A program made the translations under genes and the position numbers. Under the pieces are notes generated by a model. It was not told the origin of the DNA and did not search any database. It saw only the letters and a program-made list of their open reading frames with translations. Positions 34,961 through 42,806 of a DNA stretch of 64,000 nt are shown piece by piece (the first letter of the stretch is position 1; every line of letters starts with the position of its first letter). The stretch is from Hymenobacter chitinivorans DSM 11115 (GTDB lineage Bacteria; Bacteroidota; Bacteroidia; Cytophagales; Hymenobacteraceae), in assembly GCF_002797555.1 (NCBI RefSeq), contig NZ_PGFA01000002.1:248001-312000 (forward strand), in the 5' to 3' direction.

Positions 34961-35008
34961 TGAGCGAGAAACGAGGTTCGAACTCGCGACCCTCAGCTTG
35001 GGAAGCTG
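34961..35008 (-). repeat. Right attachment repeat
   Basis: Perfect 48-bp copy of 10295-10342. It supplies the 3' two-thirds of the functional tRNA-Gly gene, so insertion left the tRNA intact. Confidence 0.93.
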
Positions 35009-35035
35009 ATGCTCTACCAACTGAGCTACTCTCGC
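34963..35035 (-). tRNA. tRNA-Gly(CCC)
   Basis: A 73-nt cloverleaf on the minus strand: acceptor GCGAGAG / TTCTCGC, D arm GTAGCTCAGTTGGTAGAGC, anticodon stem TCAGC / GCTGA with loop TTCCCAA (anticodon CCC), and T arm GCGAG-TTCGAAC-CTCGT. CCA is not encoded. It is the insertion target of the island and is still complete. Confidence 0.95.
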
Positions 35036-35053
35036 GGGAGGGGTTGGTGCAAG

Positions 35054-35061
35054 CAAAAGTA
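35054..35061 (-). promoter_or_regulatory. -7 element of the tRNA-Gly promoter
   Basis: TACTTTTG on the minus strand, 19 bases before the tRNA 5' end. A weak TTTC lies at about -33 spacing. Confidence 0.45.
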
Positions 35062-35234
35062 CGCAGCATTTGGCAAACTAGAAACTGCATGGGCAGACTA
35101 CGGCTTCATATTTCTGCAATGCGGCAAATGCTCGGGTTGTCAGAAGTGCCACCCAAGGCAGGAGCTTGCGTATGAGGACTGAACCATACCCGGCGTCGGG
35201 CAGTGGTTAGTCATCCGAATTTTTCTTCCGCTCT

Positions 35235-35867
35235 ATGAAAATCCTCGTTTTCGGTGCTTCCGGTGCTACCGGCCGCCAACTGGTGCAGCAGGCCCTCGAC
35301 CAACAGTTTAGCGTGACGGCTTTTGTGCGCGACCCGGCCAAGCTGACTGTGAAGCACCCGAACCTGCGGGTGGTGCAGGGCGACGTGCTCCGGCCCGAAA
35401 CGGTGGAAGCAGCCATACCAGGGCACGAAGCCGTGGTCCTGGCCTTGGGCGTGAAGAAAAACCAAGCCGGGGATACTACTCTCTCGGATGGAACCCAGAG
35501 TATCATTGACTGCATGCGCAAGTACGGGGTGCCGCGGTTGATTTGCGAATCATCCTTGGGCGTCGGTAGCAGCAAAAATGAGGTTGGGTTTCTGTTCGGG
35601 AAAGTGGTGGCGCCGCTATTTCTGAAGCACATCATGGCCGACAAGGAACGGCAGGAAGCTCTGATTCAGCACAGCGGCCTAGACTGGACCATTGTGCGGC
35701 CCGCCGGGCTGACCAATGGCAAGGCTACCGGGGGCTATAAGGTGGCGTTGAGTTTTGCCAATGCCAAAATCAAGGGGCGGGTGTCGCGGGCTGACGTGGC
35801 GCAGTTCATGCTCAAGCAGCTGGCTACTGATGCCTTTGTGGGGCGGGCCGTGGGAATTTCCTATTAA
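35235..35867 (+). CDS. NAD(P)-binding oxidoreductase, NmrA/atypical SDR
   Basis: The 210-residue protein opens with MKILVFGASGATGRQLVQQA, the glycine-rich nucleotide loop GASGATG at 7-13, followed by VTAFVRDPAKL, VVQGDVLRP and LALGVKKNQAGD. The central RLICESSLGVGSS and the WTIVRPAGLTNG strand belong to the short atypical SDR group that includes flavin reductase/biliverdin reductase B and NmrA-like sensors. The catalytic Tyr-x-x-x-Lys of classical SDRs is absent, as usual in this group. The substrate is unknown. It is the first chromosomal gene to the right of the island, followed by a small membrane protein 24 bases later. Confidence 0.82.
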   Translation: MKILVFGASGATGRQLVQQALDQQFSVTAFVRDPAKLTVKHPNLRVVQGDVLRPETVEAAIPGHEAVVLALGVKKNQAGDTTLSDGTQSIIDCMRKYGVPRLICESSLGVGSSKNEVGFLFGKVVAPLFLKHIMADKERQEALIQHSGLDWTIVRPAGLTNGKATGGYKVALSFANAKIKGRVSRADVAQFMLKQLATDAFVGRAVGISY

Positions 35868-35891
35868 GTTTGACCTTCTAATACTTTTCCA

Positions 35892-36131
35892 ATGGCTTAT
35901 CCTCCCGCTGGTCGCTCCCGTACGACGGGCACCCTGTACCTGCTAGCCGGGGTGCTGTTACTCATTGCCCTGGCTTTTCGTTCGCCCGATTTGTTTGCCG
36001 CCTGGCAAACCGGTACGCTCACGTCGGCCCGCACGGGCCTGACCCTGGTGTTTCTTGTCGGGGCCTTGTTTATGCTGCGCATGGGCTGGCGCCTGCGGCG
36101 GACCAACCGCCAGAACGACGTTATTGACTAA
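35892..36131 (+). CDS. Small two-helix membrane protein
   Basis: The 79-residue protein has two hydrophobic segments (about 14-30 and 48-65), a short linker, and a basic, polar C-terminal tail RMGWRLRRTNRQN, which suggests both termini on the cytoplasmic side. No family was recognised. It lies between the oxidoreductase and an acetyltransferase on the same strand with short gaps, and may share their transcript. Confidence 0.55.
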   Translation: MAYPPAGRSRTTGTLYLLAGVLLLIALAFRSPDLFAAWQTGTLTSARTGLTLVFLVGALFMLRMGWRLRRTNRQNDVID

Positions 36132-36157
36132 CGCCGCCGTTTTCTTCTTTTGCTTGT

Positions 36158-36694
36158 ATGTCTTCACCGCTTCGCATTACCGTTGCCAAACGCACCCCGG
36201 CCGTAGCTGCCCAATTAGCGGAGCTCGGTCGTCAAACCTTCCACGATACCTTTGCGGCCGATAACTCGGCGGCGGATATGGCCGAGTTTCTGGCCACTAC
36301 CTTTAGTGCCGACAAACAGTTGGTCGAGCTTAATGACCCGCAAACCACCTTTCTGCTGGCTCACCACCAGCAGGATGCCGTGGGCTACGCCAAGCTGCGG
36401 CTGGACTCGACGCTGGGCTTGGAAGCAGGCAAAGACGCGGCCGGTCGGCTGGAGATTGAGCGGCTATACGTGCGGCAGGATTGGATAGGTACTGGCTTGG
36501 GGGCCTCGCTGATGCGGCGCGCTATTGAGGAAGCCCGCCAGCACAAGTGCCGCACGGTGGTACTGGGTGTATGGGAGCGAAATGAGCACGCCATTGCTTT
36601 CTACCGCCGCTTTGGGTTCAAAGAAATTGGCAAGCACGAGTTTCGGGTGGGACAGGATATTCAAACCGACCTGATTCTGCGCAAGGGACTGTAG
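36158..36694 (+). CDS. GNAT-family N-acetyltransferase
   Basis: The 178-residue protein has the GNAT core: RLEIERLYVRQDWIGTGLGA, in which the IERLYV strand and the Q/R-x-x-G-x-G/A loop bind acetyl-CoA, then LMRRAIEEARQHKCRTVVLG and the final NEHAIAFYRRFGFKEIGKHE. The N-terminal part (QTFHDTFAADNSAADMAEFL) fits the substrate side. Related members acetylate amines of spermidine-like, peptide or antibiotic molecules; the substrate here is not predictable. It is cytoplasmic and follows the small membrane protein by 26 bases. Confidence 0.88.
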   Translation: MSSPLRITVAKRTPAVAAQLAELGRQTFHDTFAADNSAADMAEFLATTFSADKQLVELNDPQTTFLLAHHQQDAVGYAKLRLDSTLGLEAGKDAAGRLEIERLYVRQDWIGTGLGASLMRRAIEEARQHKCRTVVLGVWERNEHAIAFYRRFGFKEIGKHEFRVGQDIQTDLILRKGL

Positions 36695-36696
36695 CC

Positions 36697-36726
36697 GTTG
36701 CACATTGCGGCCGCCTATTACCTTTG
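36697..36726 (+). promoter_or_regulatory. Promoter of the lipoprotein gene at 36755
   Basis: TTG (36697-36699), 19-base spacer, TACCTTTG (36719-36726): an exact Bacteroidota -33/-7 pair. Its position excludes the possible TTG start at 36698 and supports GTG 36755 as the start. Confidence 0.65.
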
Positions 36727-36754
36727 CGGCCCAGTCACCTTCCGTTTTGCCCTA

Positions 36755-37867
36755 GTGAGAAAATTCCTGCTTTTACCGTTTCCGGCTCTTCGTTTCGGCG
36801 CGTGGCTGCTGCCGGGAATGGTGCTGGGAGTAGTAAGCAGCTGCTCTTCGGGTGGTGAACGGGCTACTACGCTGCCCTTGCCCACGGGCCACTACGAAGG
36901 CCCCATCAGCTACCAGGGCACCGATTTGCGGGTGGCGCTGGATCTGCGGGAGGTGGCGCCGGGACAATTAGAGGCCGACCTGCACTTTCCGGAGCTGGAG
37001 GGAATGAGCTTTGCCGCGGCCAACCTCCGCTACAAAGAGCCGCAGCTGATGTTTGAGCAGCCGGGACAAGCCAGCCGGGCCGCCGTGACGGCCATCCGGG
37101 AAGGCGACTTTCTGCGGGGTGTCTTCACGCTGGACAGCATCAAGGCCGAATTTGTGTGGGTGCGGCGGGGGCAGGCCGCGCCCCGGTCTTACCAGCCCCA
37201 AGCCTGGGCATTTCAGGCCGCCGGAAAAGCGCAGCGCCTGACGTTGTTGGTGCCCGCCGATACGGTGAGCCGGCACCCGGCCGTGGCCCTGCTGGCCGAC
37301 GAAACCTCCGCTGCCGCGGCCCAAGCCCGCGCTGACTTGCTGGCCCGGCAGGGTTTCGTCACGGTAGTAGTACCGACGGCCAAAGTGCCCGAGGGCGACT
37401 CAACCTCCATCCGCAGCGTAGCCGCCGTGTTCCAGGCTTTGCGCCACCAGGCGTCGGTCGACTCAACCCGGGTGGGACTGTGGCTGCGCGGGCCGGGGGC
37501 CCGGGAACTGGTGTTGGCTACGGGCCTGACCCAACCGGCCGCCAGCTTCGTGGTCTTGGAAAATGTGGCCGTGGCGTCGGGTGAGGAAGCCAAGCCGTTT
37601 CAGCAAGTAAGCCGCCTGCGGATTCCGGTACTGGCCCTATACGCCGCCGCCGACACCAGCCTGGACGTCCGAGGCAGTACCCGGCGCCTGCGCGCGGCTG
37701 TGGGTTCCCGGCGCGGCTCCACCGTCCGGACATTTCCCCAGGCCAATGCCGACTTCGTGGTGCCCGGCCGTGTGAATTCAGAAGGTAAATGGCTCTGGCC
37801 CCAGCCCGCCCCCGGCTTTGCCGAGGGCCTAACTTCCTGGCTTCAACAGCGCGGGCCCGTGCAGTAG
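36755..37867 (+). CDS. Lipoprotein with alpha/beta-hydrolase-like C-terminal domain
   Basis: GTG 36755 is chosen because a promoter covers the upstream in-frame start. The product (370 residues) has a signal ending in VVSSC, a lipobox. Residues about 40-150 form a beta-rich domain (GHYEGPISYQGTDLRVALDL, ADLHFPELEG) that resembles small ligand-binding or DUF domains. The second half has a hydrolase-like fold (RLTLLVPAD, ARADLLARQGFVTVVVP, VDSTRVGLWLRGPGARELVL, RIPVLALYAAADTSLDVRGS), but the nucleophile Ser of a GxSxG elbow is replaced here by a GPGA segment, so the enzyme may be inactive or non-hydrolytic. The gene meets the convergent radical SAM gene with only 4 bases between stops. Confidence 0.6.
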   Translation: MRKFLLLPFPALRFGAWLLPGMVLGVVSSCSSGGERATTLPLPTGHYEGPISYQGTDLRVALDLREVAPGQLEADLHFPELEGMSFAAANLRYKEPQLMFEQPGQASRAAVTAIREGDFLRGVFTLDSIKAEFVWVRRGQAAPRSYQPQAWAFQAAGKAQRLTLLVPADTVSRHPAVALLADETSAAAAQARADLLARQGFVTVVVPTAKVPEGDSTSIRSVAAVFQALRHQASVDSTRVGLWLRGPGARELVLATGLTQPAASFVVLENVAVASGEEAKPFQQVSRLRIPVLALYAAADTSLDVRGSTRRLRAAVGSRRGSTVRTFPQANADFVVPGRVNSEGKWLWPQPAPGFAEGLTSWLQQRGPVQ

Positions 37868-37871
37868 GCTG

Positions 37872-40166
37872 TTACAGGATCAGCAGGCCTTTTTCCCGCA
37901 GCAGCTGCCAGGTCGGCGACGCCAGAAAGGCCTCGAAGCTCATGCCGGCTACACTGGTAGGAAAGGTGGCGGCCACTTCTTTCAGTAGCACTTTCGTGTC
38001 GTAATCGGTGGCCAGGCTGGTGATGAGTTGGTACAGCCAGGGGCCCAGGACGGCGGCCGTTTTCACCTCGAAGTCCTCGGCCTGCTCGTAAAACGTTAGG
38101 ATGGCCCGCTGGCCTTTCTTGGCCTCGGTATAGCGCAGCTCGGGCGCGTTGCCCAGCCAGAACAAGCGCTGGTTCTGCTTGGCAAAATCGGGCTTGCCCG
38201 GCTCCTGCAAAGCCTGCTGAATCAGCTGGCGGGGCACCTTGGAGTGGGGCGTCTTGAAGTCGAACCAGAAGCTGAGCGGCTCGTTGAGGGCCACACCGTG
38301 CATGTAGTTGTAGAGGGCCTTGGCCAGGCCGGCCCCGAACTTCTCGTGGTCGGTACCGGTGGGGTCGTCGTGCCACAGGTCGTTCCAGGCAAAGTCGCCG
38401 GGCTCGGGGCCGATGGGCACCACTTGGTACTTGGCCGGGTTTTTCCCGACCGGCGAATGGGCCGTCATGGCGAAGCGGTGCCAGTAGCCGCTCTGCACGA
38501 TGCCGGCCCCGAACAGCTGGCGCACCACCTCCAGCGCGTCCACGGTTTCCTGGGTGGTTTGGGTCGGGAAGCCATACATCAGGTAGGCGTGCACCATGAT
38601 GCCGGCCTGGGTGAAGCCGTCGGTGACGCGGGCCACCTGGGCAATGGTGACGCCTTTTTCCATCAGGGCCAAGAGCCGGTCGGAAGCCACTTCCAGTCCG
38701 CCACTCACGGCAATGCAGCCCGAGGCTGCCAGCAGGCGGCAGAGGTCGGGCGTAAAGGTTTTCTCGAAGCGGATGTTGCCCCACCAGGTAATGTTGACCT
38801 GCCGCTTGAGGAGCTCCACGGCCAGGTCGCGCAGGGCTAGGGGCGGGGCGGCCTCGTCCACGAAGTGGAAACCAGTCTGTCCGGTTTGCCGCACAATCTG
38901 CTCAATCCGGTCGACGAGCAAGGTGGCCGGGGCCGTTTCGTAGCGGGAAATGTAGTCCAGCGTCACGTCGCAGAACGAGCAACGCTTCCAGTAGCAGCCG
39001 TGGGCAATGGTGAGCTTGTTCCAGCGCCCGTCGCTCCAGAGCCGATGCATGGGGTTCAGCACCTCGATTACCGACAGGTACTCCGTTAGCGGCAAGTCGC
39101 TGTAGTCGGGCGTACCCACTTCCGTGTGCGGCACATCGGGGTGGGGGTGGTTGATATACTCCACCACGCCGGCCGCGTTGCGCAGAAAGGTGCGCTGGAA
39201 GGTGCTAGTTGTTGGTTGTTGGTTGTTAGTTGTTAGGTCGTTCTGCCGGCTTATGCTTGACGGGCCGGCTTCAGCCAGTTCCTCCACCTGACAACTAACA
39301 ACGGACAACTGCCGACTAATATACTCCAGCAGGCGCAGCCAGGGGCCTTCGCCGTCGTCGAGGGTCAGAAAGTCGATGTAGTCGAAAAAGCGGGGCTCCT
39401 TGATCTGGCGCAGTTCGGTGTTGGGGTAACCGCCGCCCATCAGGGTTTTGGCCGCCGGCCGCAGCTCTTTCACCCGGCCCGCCAAGCGCAGGGCCCCGTA
39501 GAGGTTGCCGGGAAACGGCACCGAGAAGCCCACCACGTCGGGCTCGGTGCGGGCCACCAGCTCGTCGAGCAGCTCCAGCAGCATCCGGTCCAGCAGGTTG
39601 GGGGCGGCTTGTAGGGCCTCGTGCATGGCATCGAATGAGGTGGCCGACATGCCCAGACGCTCGGCGTAACGCGAGAAGCCAAACTGCGGGCCCACGGTTT
39701 CCTTGATCAGGTCACCGATGTCTTCGAGGTAGAGCGTGGCCAGGTGGCGGGCCTGGTCGTTGAGGCCCAGGGTGCCGAAAGCGGCTTCCAGGTCGGCAAT
39801 ATTGTCGAAGCGGGCGGCTTCGGGCAGGAAGCGGCTGTGGCAGATGCGCGAGGCCAGGGTGGTGTCCTTGTTCTGCAAAAACCGGATAACGGGCCCGATG
39901 GTGGTCAAATAGCTGCGCTGCAGCCGCACCATGCGCCGGGCATTGTCGCTGAGCTCAAAGCCGCCGGCCTCAATTTCGGCAAATACCCGCCGCAGCCCTT
40001 CGGCCGAAAACAGCTTCAGCACCAGCTCCAGGCCCAGGTCGGCCTGGGTGACCTGGTAGCCCCGGCCGCCCAGAAAACCCTTGATGTAGGGCGTGGCCGG
40101 GTAGGGCGTATTGAGCTGGGTGAGCGGCGGAGTAATGAGCAGGATTCGGGGCGAAGCAATAGACAC
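37872..40166 (-). CDS. B12-binding-domain radical SAM protein
   Basis: The 764-residue protein begins with a cobalamin-binding-like region (ILLITPPLTQLNTPYPATPY, then EPDVVGFSVPFPGNLYGALR and LMGGGYPNTEL), followed by a radical SAM domain with GCYWKRCSFCD at about 392. The iron-sulfur ligands are therefore spaced C-x4-C-x2-C, not the usual C-x3-C-x2-C. Further family segments are FHFVDEAAPPLALRDLA and GLEVASDRLLALMEKGVT. These enzymes use SAM and an Fe-S cluster, with cobalamin, for methylation or rearrangement; the substrate is unknown. About residues 285-322 (SVVSCQ...LTTNNQQPTTS) are an in-frame insertion of a short repeat element. The gene is isolated, convergent to the lipoprotein. Confidence 0.82.
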   Translation of the reverse strand: MSIASPRILLITPPLTQLNTPYPATPYIKGFLGGRGYQVTQADLGLELVLKLFSAEGLRRVFAEIEAGGFELSDNARRMVRLQRSYLTTIGPVIRFLQNKDTTLASRICHSRFLPEAARFDNIADLEAAFGTLGLNDQARHLATLYLEDIGDLIKETVGPQFGFSRYAERLGMSATSFDAMHEALQAAPNLLDRMLLELLDELVARTEPDVVGFSVPFPGNLYGALRLAGRVKELRPAAKTLMGGGYPNTELRQIKEPRFFDYIDFLTLDDGEGPWLRLLEYISRQLSVVSCQVEELAEAGPSSISRQNDLTTNNQQPTTSTFQRTFLRNAAGVVEYINHPHPDVPHTEVGTPDYSDLPLTEYLSVIEVLNPMHRLWSDGRWNKLTIAHGCYWKRCSFCDVTLDYISRYETAPATLLVDRIEQIVRQTGQTGFHFVDEAAPPLALRDLAVELLKRQVNITWWGNIRFEKTFTPDLCRLLAASGCIAVSGGLEVASDRLLALMEKGVTIAQVARVTDGFTQAGIMVHAYLMYGFPTQTTQETVDALEVVRQLFGAGIVQSGYWHRFAMTAHSPVGKNPAKYQVVPIGPEPGDFAWNDLWHDDPTGTDHEKFGAGLAKALYNYMHGVALNEPLSFWFDFKTPHSKVPRQLIQQALQEPGKPDFAKQNQRLFWLGNAPELRYTEAKKGQRAILTFYEQAEDFEVKTAAVLGPWLYQLITSLATDYDTKVLLKEVAATFPTSVAGMSFEAFLASPTWQLLREKGLLIL
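39206..39316. repeat. Repeat element inserted in frame in the radical SAM gene
   Basis: A 16-base segment (39222-39237) and its inverted partner (39287-39302) match at 15 positions and enclose 49 bases. TTG/GTT-type tandem repeats surround it. The block adds about 37 residues of low complexity without breaking the reading frame. Confidence 0.6.
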
Positions 40167-40248
40167 GGCGGCACGGCAAAGAGAACCACAAAGATACGCC
40201 CCAACAGCGTAGCGCGGCGCGTTGGTTCAGGCCCTAGCCCCGGCCGCG

Positions 40249-41763
40249 CTACATCTTCATCTTGTTCATCAGCAGCAAGGACGGGTTCAGGCGGATATAC
40301 ACCTGGGCCGAAACCGGCGTTTTGCCATACAAGGGCTGAATTGCGGCGTCGGGTCGGTACACGGTACCCTGGGCACCCAGCACCACGTCGGTACGTATCA
40401 GCTGGGCCAGGCGGTAGTTGGCGCCCAGCGTTAGGGCGTGCACGTTGTATAAGGCCGGGGCTTCCTCGGTGTGCAATTGGCGGCCGGTCTGCAGTTCCTC
40501 GCTCGACTTCTGCACGAACTCGTAGCGGCCGTACACGGCGGGTTTGCCCAGTTGCACGTTGGTTTCGGCCAGCAGTGAGTGCGCCACTTCGCCGTGCGCC
40601 CCGTCGGCGTGCAGGTGCTCATTCATGCCCCACACCAGGGCGGAGGTCAGGTAGCGGTTGTCGCCCCAGATCTGGTTGTGAATCACTGAGGCTGTGGTGC
40701 GGTTCACGTCCTCGTCGGGAAACAGCTCCTCGGGGCTTTTGATAAAGGCCCGCGACACCTGCAGGGCCAGCGTAGCCGTGGGGTTCCAGTTGAGGCGGCC
40801 GGCCCAGGAGTCGGCCCGGGGTTTGTCGAAGCCGTAGCGCTTCTCGTTGGGCTCCCGGCCGGTGAAGTTGGAGCCTTCCAGCTTGAACTGCTTGTAGCGC
40901 AGGCCCACGGTAGCTACGCCAAAGGCAATGTGCGTTGCGTCCTGCCAGTGGTGGCCCAGGGCCGCGTCAGGGTTAGGCATCGCCGAAATACGGTGCATAA
41001 ATGCCACTGGCCCGATGGCCGGCTCCCCAGGGTAGCCCAGGTACAGGGTCAGGTCCACGTCGGGCGAAAAAGCGTGGGTGTAGCCAATGCTCAGGGCCGA
41101 GAACAGGTCGTGGGGATGCTGCCGGTCCACCAGCGGCCGGCCCTGGTAGGCTTCACCCGACTGAAACAGCAGCGGATATCCGTCGTTGCTTTCGGTTAGG
41201 GCATCCAGGGAAATCATGGCCGTCAGGTTCAGCAGCCCTTTCTCCCCAATGGGGCGCTGGGCCATGGTCATAAACCAGTTGGGGGCCCCGAAGGCGCTGC
41301 CACCCCGCTGCCCGCTGCTGCGGTTCAGGTTCTGGCTGGTGTAGCGCAAGTACACCGCCCCGTGGTTCATCACCATCCAGGGGCCGTGGTGGCTCATCCA
41401 CATGTACATGGGCGTCTGGTCGGGGTTCCAGGCGGTGCCCGAGCCGTTGCGACCCATGGGCAAATTGCGCGAGTAGGCGTGCGACATTCCCTCGTGCTCC
41501 CCGTGCGCCATCGAGCCGTCGGCGGCCATGTTCATGCCGGCGTGCTGCATGTGTTTGTGGCTGGTGTCGGGCGCGGCAGTAGGGGCGGGCGTGGCACTCA
41601 TTGGCATGCCCGGCATGCTGTGGCCCGCGTGGTTCATGGTCCGTGCGGTGTCGGCCGGCGGGGTCGGGGGCGTGGTAGGCTGGTGATGGTGCTGTCCGGC
41701 GCTGACCAAAGGCCAGGACAGCAGCAGGACGGGGAGCAGAAAGAGGTGCGGACGGAAATCCAT
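40249..41763 (-). CDS. Met/His-rich outer membrane protein, probable copper-linked
   Basis: The start is ATG 41763; a GTG 9 bases earlier is also in frame. The 504-residue product has a signal peptide (to about residue 24, SWPLVSAGQ), then a Met/His-rich segment at about 25-100 (HHHQPTTPP, MNHAGHSMPGMPMS, HKHMQHAGMNMAADGSMAHG) that looks like a Cu(I)/Cu(II) binding tail. The rest is beta-strand rich with many Tyr, Gly and Trp, typical of an outer membrane barrel. An HMA-AraC regulator gene precedes it on the same strand, suggesting a copper-stress role. The terminator-like hairpin directly in front implies conditional expression. The function is inferred; no enzyme motif was seen. Confidence 0.65.
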   Translation of the reverse strand: MDFRPHLFLLPVLLLSWPLVSAGQHHHQPTTPPTPPADTARTMNHAGHSMPGMPMSATPAPTAAPDTSHKHMQHAGMNMAADGSMAHGEHEGMSHAYSRNLPMGRNGSGTAWNPDQTPMYMWMSHHGPWMVMNHGAVYLRYTSQNLNRSSGQRGGSAFGAPNWFMTMAQRPIGEKGLLNLTAMISLDALTESNDGYPLLFQSGEAYQGRPLVDRQHPHDLFSALSIGYTHAFSPDVDLTLYLGYPGEPAIGPVAFMHRISAMPNPDAALGHHWQDATHIAFGVATVGLRYKQFKLEGSNFTGREPNEKRYGFDKPRADSWAGRLNWNPTATLALQVSRAFIKSPEELFPDEDVNRTTASVIHNQIWGDNRYLTSALVWGMNEHLHADGAHGEVAHSLLAETNVQLGKPAVYGRYEFVQKSSEELQTGRQLHTEEAPALYNVHALTLGANYRLAQLIRTDVVLGAQGTVYRPDAAIQPLYGKTPVSAQVYIRLNPSLLLMNKMKM

Positions 41764-41771
41764 AAAAAGCA

Positions 41772-41811
41772 CTTGGGGTAGTAGAAGACAAGTTGCTTCT
41801 ACTACCCCAAG
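41772..41811 (-). promoter_or_regulatory. 16-bp perfect hairpin with T run abutting the outer membrane protein start
   Basis: Arms 41772-41787 and 41796-41811 are exact complements with an 8-base loop. On the minus strand the hairpin is followed by TGCTTTTTATG, so the T run leads directly into the start codon at 41763. It looks like a terminator or attenuator between the regulator gene and the outer membrane protein gene, and could also block ribosome entry. Confidence 0.6.
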
Positions 41812-41877
41812 ACTACCGCGTTGGTTATACAGAATTCGGCCGGAGTACGTGCAATACTCGCGCTTATACCGCTTGCC

Positions 41878-42450
41878 CTAGGCCAGCTGGTCCAGGGAAA
41901 GCCGTTTGGGCATCAAATCCCGGCGGAATTCACTGACCGAGCGGCCCGTCACTTGGCGGAACTGGTTGCTCAGGTGCTGACCGCTGCTGTAGCGCATCTG
42001 GTCGGCAATTTCGCTCAGCGTCATTTCACCGTAGCTCAGCATTTCCTTGACCCGCTCAATTTTCAGGCGGATCAGGTACTTCTCAATCGTGAGGTTGGCC
42101 GTGCGCGAGAAGACCTTGCTCAGGTGCGAATACGTGGCCGCAAACCGCTCGGTCAAAAAGGCCGAGGTGGTCAGGGGCATGCGGGCCGTGCGCAGGTGTT
42201 CCAGGTATTCTCCCAGCGCACCCTTGATTTGCTCGGTGAGCTGGTCGGCGCGGCCCATCAGGACTTCAAAGCCCGCTTCGTGCAGAATTGGGGCCAGCAC
42301 CGCGGGGTCGGCGGGAGTGGTGTGGTCCAGCTGCGCCTGCCCCAGCGTCACCTGAGTGGGGCGGTAGCCGGCCTGTTCGAGGAGGTGGCGCACCGCGTCG
42401 ATGCAGCGGGGGCACACCATGTTCTTAATGTGGAGGAGCGTCGTTTTCAC
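41878..42450 (-). CDS. AraC-type regulator with HMA metal-binding N-terminus
   Basis: The 190-residue protein combines two parts. Residues 1-70 resemble an HMA domain: HIKNMVCPRCIDAVRHLLEQ, with the metal-binding Cys pair C-P-R-C, then a betaalphabeta fold. Residues 105-190 are an AraC-type DNA-binding domain: LIRLKIERVKEMLSYGEMTL, then IADQMRYSSGQHLSNQFRQV and TGRSVSEFRRDLMP. A direct coupling of Cu/Zn binding to transcription is therefore likely. The start overlaps the preceding gene's stop by 4 bases (ATGA), so translation is coupled. The probable target is the Met/His-rich outer membrane protein downstream. An HMA domain fused to AraC is a known but uncommon arrangement in Bacteroidota. 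Confidence 0.85.
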   Translation of the reverse strand: MKTTLLHIKNMVCPRCIDAVRHLLEQAGYRPTQVTLGQAQLDHTTPADPAVLAPILHEAGFEVLMGRADQLTEQIKGALGEYLEHLRTARMPLTTSAFLTERFAATYSHLSKVFSRTANLTIEKYLIRLKIERVKEMLSYGEMTLSEIADQMRYSSGQHLSNQFRQVTGRSVSEFRRDLMPKRLSLDQLA

Positions 42451-42806
42451 GGATGTTTTGGAGTGTTCTGCCGCGGCACGGGCCGCGTGGGTTTCCGATT
42501 ATTTACTGCAACCGAAGCCGAAGCCGACCGGGTGCGCCGCACGGGAGCCGCGGGCTCATCCGACCATTCTTTACCAAACCAACGAGTAGCCGCCCAGTTT
42601 ACGAAAGGCACAACGCCCAGAAACGTAACAGCTAAGAGCCAGAATAATACGAAAAAAGCACCGAATAATCGCCCAAAGAAATGATCCGACACCCCGAAAA
42701 GGTAGGTTACCAGCAGTAAGCCCAGTAAAAAACTTACCCCGGCCAGCACGCCGGCGCGGCGCAGCAGAGCGGGAGACAAGGCAGACAGAGCGGCAAAACG
42801 ATTCAT
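42447..42806 (-). CDS. Small membrane protein, first gene of the copper-linked operon
   Basis: The start is at ATG 42806 (MNRFAALSALSPALLRRAGV); a longer frame upstream is not protein-like. The 119-residue product has two membrane segments (about 18-37 and 48-70) and a basic, Pro/Arg-rich tail. The family was not recognised. It overlaps the HMA-AraC gene by 4 bases, which makes it part of the same operon. It could be a metal-stress membrane factor, by position only. Confidence 0.6.
   Translation of the reverse strand: MNRFAALSALSPALLRRAGVLAGVSFLLGLLLVTYLFGVSDHFFGRLFGAFFVLFWLLAVTFLGVVPFVNWAATRWFGKEWSDEPAAPVRRTRSASASVAVNNRKPTRPVPRQNTPKHP

Larger units (their letters stand above)
10295..35008. 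mobile_element. 24.7-kb integrative genomic island in tRNA-Gly(CCC)
   Basis: The region is bounded by a 48-bp perfect direct repeat that is the 3' end of the tRNA-Gly gene. A tyrosine integrase starts 151 bases inside the left end. Matching GTGTAAACC repeat pairs lie inside both ends. Cargo includes small regulators, a DUF3987 protein, and at least four nuclease or restriction-like modules. The left half is visibly more AT-rich than the chromosome. No conjugation genes (relaxase, TraG, type IV secretion) were found, so it would need help to transfer. It is best called an integrative defence island or satellite-like element. Confidence 0.9.

Noticed and set aside
10295..35008. Prophage
   Set aside because: No capsid, terminase, portal, tail or lysis genes are present. 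An integrase and DUF3987 alone fit an island or satellite better.
10295..35008. Conjugative element
   Set aside because: No relaxase, TraG or mating-pair genes were recognised; the RteC-like fragment alone is not enough.
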